Assembly: GCA_038318385.1 (NCBI GenBank)
Contig: JBBQCD010000007.1
Coordinates: forward strand, 1-64,000
Source: Schlegelella_A sp038318385
GTDB taxonomy: Bacteria > Pseudomonadota > Gammaproteobacteria > Burkholderiales > Burkholderiaceae_C
Direction: 5' to 3'
Length of the DNA: 64,000 nt
Both the position numbers and the translations under genes were made by a program. Under the pieces are notes generated by a model. It was not told the DNA's origin. It saw nothing but the letters and a program-made list of their open reading frames with translations, and searched no databases. Every line of letters begins with the position of its first letter. The stretch's first letter is position 1. Positions 1 to 4,736 of this stretch are shown one piece after another.

Positions 1-88
1 GCAGCCCGTGACGTTCGAGCAGCGCGCGCACGCAGCGAACAGCCAGGGGAGTGGTTTCGGTCGCCGAGGTGTCCGCGGAGGCGTTCAT
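1..88 (-). CDS. Start of an unidentified leftward gene (truncated by window edge)
   Basis: An open frame begins with ATG at 88-86 on the minus strand and runs off the left edge, giving 29 residues that begin MNASADTSATET and continue LAVRCVRALLERHG. The second part looks like the first helix of a globular domain. Too little is present to name a family. No strong Shine-Dalgarno sequence precedes the ATG, so the start is tentative. Before the mobile element inserted, this gene would have been divergent from the response regulator at 3888. Confidence 0.35.
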   Translation of the reverse strand, partial: MNASADTSATETTPLAVRCVRALLERHGL

Positions 89-128
89 GGGTGTGTGATT
101 CTGGCCCAGATCCTTTTCTTTTTACGCA

Positions 129-136
129 ACCTTGCA
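129..136. repeat. Target-site duplication, left copy (ACCTTGCA)
   Basis: This copy is identical to 3777-3784 and directly abuts the left inverted repeat. Eight bp is the expected duplication length for IS1595-type transposition. Confidence 0.92.
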
Positions 137-159
137 CGGAAGTATGTACTTGACAAACC
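137..159 (+). repeat. Left terminal inverted repeat of the IS1595 element
   Basis: These 23 bp begin CGGAAGTATGTACTTGAC and are a perfect inverted match to 3754-3776. The inner part contains TTGACA (150-155), a consensus -35 hexamer facing inward. TACAGT follows 16 bp later (172-177), so this end may also work as an inward promoter. Confidence 0.93.
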
Positions 160-224
160 ACTGTAAGGAGATACAGTAGTGAGCGACAGGCCGGTATGGA
201 TTGCTCCCGAATGGGAGACTTATT

Positions 225-461
225 TCAGGGTCCGACTATTTGCGACCGGAAGCGCTGAAGCGCCTCCCGAAGCGCCTCAGGGGTCGGAGTTCCGCCCGTC
301 TGAGCGCCATACAGTTGAACACCGTGGGTCACGGCGTCGAACTCCCGCAAAAGAGCCCCGCGATCCGGGTGAGAGTTGATGAGCGCCAGCAGCGTCATCT
401 GAATAGCGGCGATCTCAGCGAACAACTGCTGCACTCGCCGGTCAGGGGCGTCCTCGCTCAT
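225..461 (-). CDS. Small helical hypothetical protein (element cargo)
   Basis: This 78-residue protein begins MSEDAPDRRVQQLFAEIAAI and is predicted to be mostly helical, with the pattern of a short coiled coil (VQQLFAEIAAIQMTLLALI) and a second amphipathic helix at the C-terminus (PEALREALQRFRSQI). No family is recognised. It lies downstream of the winged-helix-like gene and its terminator, in the same orientation. The minus-strand frame was preferred over the plus-strand frames because its composition is protein-like, while the plus frames become Arg/Pro/Ser-rich. The upstream ribosome site is weak. The stop codon is TGA. Confidence 0.5.
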   Translation of the reverse strand: MSEDAPDRRVQQLFAEIAAIQMTLLALINSHPDRGALLREFDAVTHGVQLYGAQTGGTPTPEALREALQRFRSQIVGP

Positions 462-525
462 CTATCAAGCTTACCGGGACGACCCGACCGGATTACGGAG
501 CGGTAGCCCGGGCGGATTGAGGGCG

Positions 526-551
526 AAAAAAAGCCCGCTCTAGGCGGGCTT
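526..551 (-). terminator. Intrinsic terminator after the winged-helix-like gene
   Basis: AAGCCCGC (531-538) pairs with GCGGGCTT (544-551) around a 5-nt loop. On the minus strand the stem is followed by a run of T (526-532). It starts four bases beyond the stop of the 555-1508 gene. Confidence 0.85.
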
Positions 552-554
552 CAC

Positions 555-1508
555 TCATTCGTCTACGCGAGGCGTGACAGGCGGCGGCGCTGTCACGCTG
601 CGGCGCACCTTACGTTGCAAGATAGTCAGCCATTCCTCGAAGTCCTTTAGGCTCTCGGTACTGATGCGGTCCGGCCACTGAATGGTCACGTCGCCTTCGT
701 CGAGCGAAAACACTTCTTGCCGCATACCGGCCCCCTTAGGTGGCAAGGTTCGATCTCCGGTGAATGCGCCCTCCCGCCGCAGCCGTTGTTCGCCAGCTGG
801 CGGCAGTTGAGGAGGGATGATCGGCGGTGCCTCCGCCTTGACCAGCTCTCCGACAGGAAGCCCTGTCGAGTGCCCCTCCACCCACGCATACGTTCCGTCG
901 TCTGAAAACTTGACCAGCTTCAGCGCCTGAGGGAATCCCAAAACGCCAGCGTGCTCCCATTGTACAAAATCCCCGACGGATGGCGCGCTTTTACCCCCGC
1001 TCCCTTGCTCTGAACTGCGATCTTTCTCATCGGCGACGTCAAGCAAGCCAGCGAACTGGACAGACTTTTTGTAGTTGGTGAGGAAAATATCGACCGTAGA
1101 GTCGTTGAATCCATGGCTGAAGATGAGGGTGGAGCGCATCGACTGGGGCATCTCTGCGCCCCATGTATCCCAGCACATGCGGTACGCCTTAGGAGCTAGG
1201 CAGGCATCCTTGAGGGCCTTTAGGCGCTCGGGCGAAGTCGCGCTGTCCACGAGGATGCGGTACGCGCGATCGGTGATTCGGATTGCGTCCGGCTGATCCT
1301 TGGCACCAGGGATCACGTCAACCAGCCCGAAGTACTTAAGCGCCGCGACCACCTTTACGGCACTGCTACTGGTGGGGCTGTAGTCCCACTTGTCCTTCAG
1401 CACGGCATTCAGATTCGCCGGGCCACGCTTGGCGAAGTCGAACAACCCCTTCGCCAGCGCAAGGGCGTCACTGAGATTGATGTAGGGGTAGGCTGGTCCT
1501 CGGGCCAT
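555..1508 (-). CDS. Winged-helix-like DNA-binding protein of unknown function (element cargo)
   Basis: This 317-residue protein has an N-terminal segment (about residues 8-90) that looks like a helical winged-helix domain, with alternating helices followed by a short beta hairpin near DAIRITDRAYRIL. A small beta-rich module follows around 175-225 (VGDFVQWEHAGV to STGLPVGELV), then a Pro-rich linker and a C-terminal segment, EGDVTIQWPDRISTESLKDFEEWL. Proteins of this architecture are, from memory, common as unannotated genes in phages and integrative elements. DNA binding is inferred, not shown. The start ATG has a good AGGAG site 7 nt upstream. A sigma70-like promoter and repeated TGGCG motifs lie directly upstream, which fits autoregulation. 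The stop is TGA and a terminator follows. Confidence 0.75.
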   Translation of the reverse strand: MARGPAYPYINLSDALALAKGLFDFAKRGPANLNAVLKDKWDYSPTSSSAVKVVAALKYFGLVDVIPGAKDQPDAIRITDRAYRILVDSATSPERLKALKDACLAPKAYRMCWDTWGAEMPQSMRSTLIFSHGFNDSTVDIFLTNYKKSVQFAGLLDVADEKDRSSEQGSGGKSAPSVGDFVQWEHAGVLGFPQALKLVKFSDDGTYAWVEGHSTGLPVGELVKAEAPPIIPPQLPPAGEQRLRREGAFTGDRTLPPKGAGMRQEVFSLDEGDVTIQWPDRISTESLKDFEEWLTILQRKVRRSVTAPPPVTPRVDE

Positions 1509-1530
1509 GGCGATCTCCTAAAGTGACGCC

Positions 1531-1559
1531 ACTATACCGCCAAAACGAAATTTGAACAA
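1531..1559 (-). promoter_or_regulatory. Sigma70-like promoter of the winged-helix-like gene
   Basis: Reading the minus strand, TTGTTC (1559-1554) is followed after 17 bp by TATAGT (1536-1531). The ATG is 22 bp beyond the -10. The -10 is overlapped by TGGCGGTATAGTGGCG, which resembles the palindrome just upstream, so a repressor could block it. Confidence 0.6.
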
Positions 1560-1564
1560 CTTTC

Positions 1565-1580
1565 TGGCGGCATATCGCCA
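1565..1580. promoter_or_regulatory. Putative operator, TGGCG-N6-CGCCA
   Basis: This interrupted palindrome, TGGCGGCATATCGCCA, sits just upstream of the -35 of the leftward promoter. A second, imperfect copy (TGGCG-N-TAT) covers the -10. The paired sites make a likely target for the adjacent winged-helix-like protein; this is inferred from position only. Confidence 0.45.
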
Positions 1581-1648
1581 CAACAGCCGAAAAGCTGCTA
1601 GGATCCATCCCGTTGCTTTGAAAGGACCTGAGATGAGGAGATGAGTCG

Positions 1649-1735
1649 GCCCCGGCGATCTGCACGCCGTAACCGGGGCGGAAAAAAGAAGGCCGCTAGT
1701 TCGATCCGTCCCTGAGAAGACACGAACTAGCGGCC
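1649..1735 (+). other. Two tandem RNA hairpins upstream of the tRNA
   Basis: Hairpin one pairs GCCCCGG (1649-1655) with CCGGGGC (1673-1679). Hairpin two is a perfect 13-bp stem, GGCCGCTAGTTCG (1691-1703) with CGAACTAGCGGCC (1723-1735), around a 19-nt loop. They lie on the same strand as the tRNA, which starts 19 nt later. On the minus strand the second stem is followed by TTCTTTTTT (down to 1682), so it could instead terminate leftward read-through from the transposase. A 24-codon, very basic ORF (1641-1715, beginning MSRPRRSARRNRGGKKK) overlaps the hairpins; it may be a leader peptide or chance. Confidence 0.5.
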
Positions 1736-1754
1736 GTCGGCGAGCACCTTCGAA

Positions 1755-1838
1755 GCATCCGTGGTGGAACTGGTAGACACAGCGGTCTTTAAAACCGAAG
1801 CCCTAGGAAGCGTGCGGGTTCGAGTCCCGTCGGATGCA
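1755..1838 (+). tRNA. Class II tRNA, leucine-like, predicted anticodon UUA (ochre suppressor)
   Basis: The acceptor arms GCATCCG (1755-1761) and CGGATGC (1831-1837) pair perfectly, with discriminator A1838. The D arm region GTGGAACTGGTAGACAC and the T arm GCGGG-TTCGAGT-CCCGT are canonical. A 15-nt variable region (1799-1813) makes it class II. These features and A73 match bacterial tRNA-Leu. The anticodon stem pairs CGGT (1783-1786) with ACCG (1794-1797), with a G-A mismatch at the base. The 7-nt loop is CTTTAAA, so positions 34-36 are TTA (1789-1791), which reads UAA. No CCA is encoded: A73 is followed by CCG. It lies inside the IS1595 element and is not a chromosomal tRNA set member. Confidence 0.8.
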
Positions 1839-1881
1839 CCGCCAATTGTAAGCGCACGCTCCTAAAAGCTGCGCTACTAGA

Positions 1882-1910
1882 TTGACCACTTCAGTCACGG
1901 TTTTTATGTA
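1882..1910 (+). promoter_or_regulatory. Candidate promoter for the NYN gene
   Basis: TTGACC (1882-1887) is followed after 17 bp by TATGTA (1905-1910). It points towards the NYN-domain gene, but two hairpins and a T-tract (1964-2018) lie between it and the start codon. Expression may therefore be attenuated. Confidence 0.45.
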
Positions 1911-1963
1911 GGCAAGAGGTTGCAATGCGTGGTAGAGGCATTGATAATAGGGCTCACTACTTC

Positions 1964-2018
1964 CCGCAGGGCTTCGTCCTTGCGGTGCCGGGGCCCCTTC
2001 GTGGGGCCCTAGCTTTTT
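1964..2018 (+). terminator. Double hairpin with T-tract between tRNA and NYN gene
   Basis: The first hairpin pairs 1964-1971 with 1978-1985 (one G-U). The second pairs GGGCCCC (1991-1997) with GGGGCCC (2003-2009) around TTCGT and is followed by TAGCTTTTT (2010-2018). This is a strong intrinsic terminator ending 13 bp before the NYN start. It either ends the tRNA transcript or acts as an attenuator for the gene behind it. Confidence 0.7.
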
Positions 2019-2031
2019 GCGGTGCTTGGGC

Positions 2032-2658
2032 ATGAAGACGATCGTTTATATCGACGGCTTCAATCTCTACTATGGGAGCCTCAAGCGCACGCCTTACAAG
2101 TGGCTTGACCTGTGCGCCTACTTCGAGCGGACGCTGCCGCCGGGGCATGAGCTAGTCGCGGTCAAGTACTTCACGGCTCGCGTCTCATCACTGCCGCACA
2201 ACCCGGATACGCACAAGCGCCAAGACGTCTACATGCGAGCCATTCGAGCGCATTCGGGAAACCGCATCAAGATCATTGAAGGCCATTTCAGCGTTAAGCC
2301 GACCCGCTCACCGCTTGCGTCCAATCCTCGCCAGATGGTGGAGATCATCAAGACCGAGGAGAAGGGATCCGACGTCAACCTAGCCGTTGAACTCGTAAAT
2401 GATGCGTGGCTAGATGCCTTCGACTGCGCAGTTGTGGTCTCGAACGACGCCGACCTTGAGCGCTCACTCAAGATCGTGAAGCAGCAGCGGCGAAAGCGGG
2501 TGCTGCTCTACACGCCCGGAGCGCCGCAACGTACTCCGCTCGCCGTCCTGCGAATGTGGTCTCACAAGCAAATCGGAGTTCTGGCGGCCGATCTGGCCGC
2601 CTGCCAATTGCCTAGCCTTGTGAACCCCGGAAACCTGGTGAAACCGGCTACTTGGTAG
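2032..2658 (+). CDS. NYN-domain (PIN-like) putative ribonuclease, element cargo
   Basis: This 208-residue protein has the NYN fold signature. An N-terminal strand ends in an acidic residue (YIDGFNLYYG, D8), KGSDVNLAVELVNDA (D114) sits in the middle, and VVVSNDADLERSL (D139, D141) follows. NYN domains belong to the PIN-like metal-dependent nuclease superfamily (LabA/DUF88) and usually cut RNA. All the acidic positions expected for catalysis are present. The start at 2032 was chosen because the fold begins immediately there; an in-frame ATG at 2017 would add five residues and lies in the terminator. It sits directly behind the element's tRNA and converges on the transposase. RNA cleavage is a family-level inference and the substrate is unknown. 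The stop is TAG. Confidence 0.88.
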   Translation: MKTIVYIDGFNLYYGSLKRTPYKWLDLCAYFERTLPPGHELVAVKYFTARVSSLPHNPDTHKRQDVYMRAIRAHSGNRIKIIEGHFSVKPTRSPLASNPRQMVEIIKTEEKGSDVNLAVELVNDAWLDAFDCAVVVSNDADLERSLKIVKQQRRKRVLLYTPGAPQRTPLAVLRMWSHKQIGVLAADLAACQLPSLVNPGNLVKPATW

Positions 2659-2806
2659 TTGGCTTGGGCCGCGCCCTCGCGGCTGGACGCGGCGGTGTCG
2701 CCAGCATCCGCCTCAACACATCATCGAACGGTACGCCGTCGCTTTCGTTCGGCGAGGTCGGCGGCGGCTTGGGCTTTGATGGCTTTCCAGGCTTTGTTGC
2801 GCTCAA
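2648..2806 (-). CDS. 52-residue Pro/Lys-rich small protein downstream of the transposase
   Basis: A minus-strand frame starts at TTG (2806-2804), one base after the transposase stop codon, and ends at TAG (2650-2648). The peptide begins (M)SATKPGKPSKPKPPP, has a short conserved-looking core VPFDDVLRRMLATPP, and ends in a basic Pro/Lys tail. Small proteins with a similar F-D/E-x-x-L-R-R-x-L-x-x-P-P core are, from memory, common in mobile-element and phage annotations. The abutting start suggests translational coupling to the transposase. Its last 11 bp overlap the end of the convergent NYN gene. No function is known. Confidence 0.55.
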   Translation of the reverse strand: MSATKPGKPSKPKPPPTSPNESDGVPFDDVLRRMLATPPRPAARARPKPTTK

Positions 2807-2807
2807 T

Positions 2808-3713
2808 CTAGGCTCGATAGGTTAGGCGCTTCCCGGCGATGCCTTTGAGCGCGACAGCGGTGCGCTGCACGTCATTGACGCCGAGCGCAGACCGATTGTT
2901 CCACCGGAAGTCGAACTCCGTCGCGTAGCGTTGCAGATGCTGTTCGCTGACGCTGTGGAACGTGCCATACAGGCCGCGCTTGAGGATCGCGAAGGACGAC
3001 TCGACGGTGTTCGTCGTGATATCCGGGATGCGCGAGTATTGGCCCGCGCCGTGGTTCACCGACAGATGCTGCGCGAAGTCCTTCCGGGCCGGCTTGTAGA
3101 CGGCCGACTCATCCGTCATCAGTCGCGCCTTGGAAGAAATCATGGCTTGCATGATCGGGCGCAGCGTCCGGTAGTTCACCGCGGCAACGTGGAATGAACG
3201 CTTCTCGCCGCCGCGCTCGACCAGCGAGACGATCTTCATTTTGTGCTGAGAGCCGCCACGGGCCTTCGGAGCCGAGTTGCCCCAGTAGGTCTCATCGACC
3301 TCGACGGGCGCGCCTGACTCGCCGTATTGGGCCTTGGCGGGGATGTTCATGGCTTCGCGGATGCGGTGTCCCATGAACCACGCGGTCTTGTAGGTCACGC
3401 CGAGCATGCGCTCAAGCTGTTTGGCGCTGACGCCCTTCTTGCTTGCGCACATCAGATGGACGGCTTGAAGCCAGATGTGCAGCTTGACCTTGCTCGACTC
3501 GAACACGGTGCCGACCGTCACGGTGAACTGCGAGGCGCAGTCCACGCACTTGTAGACGCCAGGACGGTGGGCCTTGCCCTCGAACTTGTAGTGCTGGCCG
3601 ATGACGCCGCAGTGCGGGCAGATCACGCCATCCGCCCACCGCAGCGCCTCAAGGTACTCGCGGGCCTTGTCGGCGTCTTGGAAGTGGGGCTGGTTGAAGA
3701 TCGGCTCGGCCAT
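2808..3713 (-). CDS. IS1595-family (ISXO2-like) transposase
   Basis: This 301-residue transposase moves the element by cutting and joining at the inverted repeats. The N-terminal zinc ribbon has CPHC (C32, C35) and CVDC (C56, C59). The catalytic domain shows VDETYWG (D140), MTDESAVY (D201) and NTVESSFAILKRG (N235, E238), which is the IS1595-type arrangement. It ends with the family's conserved HLQRYATEFDFRWNNR stretch. The length matches intact family members and no frameshift is seen, so the enzyme should be functional. A GGAGC ribosome site lies just upstream of the ATG. The inner edge of the right inverted repeat carries a TTGACA about 40 bp upstream that may form its promoter. The stop is TAG. 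Confidence 0.95.
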   Translation of the reverse strand: MAEPIFNQPHFQDADKAREYLEALRWADGVICPHCGVIGQHYKFEGKAHRPGVYKCVDCASQFTVTVGTVFESSKVKLHIWLQAVHLMCASKKGVSAKQLERMLGVTYKTAWFMGHRIREAMNIPAKAQYGESGAPVEVDETYWGNSAPKARGGSQHKMKIVSLVERGGEKRSFHVAAVNYRTLRPIMQAMISSKARLMTDESAVYKPARKDFAQHLSVNHGAGQYSRIPDITTNTVESSFAILKRGLYGTFHSVSEQHLQRYATEFDFRWNNRSALGVNDVQRTAVALKGIAGKRLTYRA

Positions 3714-3753
3714 GTTCTGCTCCGGTATGGCTACATGATCGTCGATCGGTTAG

Positions 3754-3776
3754 GGTTTGTCAAGTACATACTTCCG
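3754..3776 (-). repeat. Right terminal inverted repeat of the IS1595 element
   Basis: This is the perfect inverted match to 137-159. Read on the minus strand it contains TTGACA facing inward, upstream of the transposase. Confidence 0.93.
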
Positions 3777-3784
3777 ACCTTGCA
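3777..3784. repeat. Target-site duplication, right copy (ACCTTGCA)
   Basis: This copy is identical to 129-136. Removing the element and one copy rejoins an intergenic region in which TTACGCAA (122-129) faces its exact reverse complement TTGCGTAA (3807-3814), 29 bp apart. Confidence 0.92.
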
Positions 3785-3829
3785 AGCCCATATTAGGGTA
3801 AGCACCTTGCGTAATTCGTAAGAACTTGC

Positions 3830-3858
3830 TTGATTCGAAACAATTGGCGCCATAAAGT
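3830..3858 (+). promoter_or_regulatory. Candidate sigma70 promoter of the two-component operon
   Basis: TTGATT (3830-3835) is followed after 17 bp by TAAAGT (3853-3858), 29 bp before the response regulator ATG. The IS1595 element ends only 54 bp upstream of the -35, so upstream control elements may be displaced. Confidence 0.5.
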
Positions 3859-3887
3859 GGCCTCCCTGGGGTTCATGGGGGATAGGC

Positions 3888-4736
3888 ATGAAGGCACTCC
3901 TGATCGATGACCACCCGCTGATCCTCTCGGCCTTGCAGGCCGTGATCGCCGGCCTCGGCAGCGATGTCGGCATCGTCGGCGTCGGCAGTGCGGCTGCAGC
4001 CCGCATCGCACTGGCCGAAGATCCGGCCTTCGATCTCGTGCTGCTCGACCTGCATCTCGGCGATGCAGACGGCTTTGCGCTGCTCGTCGAGCTGCGCGCC
4101 GCCTACCCTGCGCTCGCCGTGGTGGTCGTCTCGGCCTCCGAACGCAGCGCCGACGTCCTGCGGGCGATCGACCTCGGGGCGATGGGTTTCATCCCCAAGT
4201 GCGCCAGCCACGCGACCCTCTCCAACGCCCTGCAGATGGTGATGTCGGGCGGGATCTACCTGCCGCCCGCGATCATGCGCGGACACGCGGCGGCTGCGTC
4301 CGCGAACCCGACGGAGCACGGCAGCGTCCGCCGCGCGCCTCCGGTGGCTCCGGGCGGCGACCACGCCATGAATCCGGCGGCGGCCCTGGCACCGCTGGGC
4401 CTCACGCCGCGTCAGACGGACGTTCTCGCGCTCTTGCTCAAGGGCCTGCCGAACAAGCTGATCGCCCGCGAGTTGAACCTGTCGGTCGAAACGGTGAAGG
4501 ATCACGTCGCCGCAGTGCTGCGTTCCCTCAACGTGCGCTCCCGGACCCAGGCGGTGCTTGCCATCAGCCAGTTGTCGCACGGAGCGGCGCTGTCGGCCTG
4601 GCACGAGTCTCGGCGAGGTGTCGCTCGACATCCGACCGGGGTGGTCCGACCCGTCGACGCGGCTCGTCCCGTCATGGGCTATGCCGACGCCGCGGCGCTG
4701 ACCACCGCGCTGACGGGCAGCTTGCGCGCCGGATGA
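3888..4736 (+). CDS. LuxR/NarL-type response regulator
   Basis: This 282-residue DNA-binding response regulator has an N-terminal receiver domain with the acidic pair D7/D8, phosphoacceptor D54 (VLLDLHLGDADG) and the lysine in GFIPK. A C-terminal LuxR helix-turn-helix follows (LTPRQTDVLALLLKGLPNKLIARELNLSVETVKDHVAAVL, beginning near residue 167). It should bind DNA after phosphorylation by its partner kinase. About 50 residues follow the HTH (from HGAALSAW), which is longer than typical NarL-type regulators, and have no recognisable domain. The stop overlaps the start of the hybrid kinase by four bases (ATGA), so the two are translationally coupled. The output genes are unknown. Confidence 0.93.
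   Translation: MKALLIDDHPLILSALQAVIAGLGSDVGIVGVGSAAAARIALAEDPAFDLVLLDLHLGDADGFALLVELRAAYPALAVVVVSASERSADVLRAIDLGAMGFIPKCASHATLSNALQMVMSGGIYLPPAIMRGHAAAASANPTEHGSVRRAPPVAPGGDHAMNPAAALAPLGLTPRQTDVLALLLKGLPNKLIARELNLSVETVKDHVAAVLRSLNVRSRTQAVLAISQLSHGAALSAWHESRRGVARHPTGVVRPVDAARPVMGYADAAALTTALTGSLRAG

Larger units (their letters stand above)
137..3776. mobile_element. IS1595-family (ISXO2-like) element with cargo genes
   Basis: A 3,640-bp element is bounded by 23-bp perfect inverted repeats (137-159 and 3754-3776) and flanked on both sides by the 8-bp direct repeat ACCTTGCA (129-136 and 3777-3784). Eight-bp duplications and a zinc-ribbon DDE transposase (2808-3713) are the hallmarks of IS1595. 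The element is far longer than a transposase-only IS (about 1 kb). It carries two leftward protein genes, a structured region, a tRNA, an NYN-domain protein and a small ORF beside the transposase. Its base composition is visibly lower in G+C than the flanks. Intact ends, intact transposase and a perfect duplication point to a recent insertion. Confidence 0.93.

Noticed and set aside
179..379. Rightward ORF with a strong AAGGAG and GTG start just inside the left end of the element
   Set aside because: The signals are good, but after about 17 residues the composition becomes Arg/Pro/Ser-rich and it lies over the more protein-like leftward ORF at 225-461. It may be a remnant of a truncated gene, but support is too weak to call it.
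1782..1798. Reading the tRNA as ordinary tRNA-Leu(UAA)
   Set aside because: Shifting the loop by one base to place TAA at 34-36 breaks the anticodon stem (CGGTC against CCGAA). Only the TTA register keeps four paired bases.
137..3776. Composite transposon made of two IS copies
   Set aside because: There is only one transposase gene and one set of short inverted repeats, so this is a single IS1595 unit with cargo.
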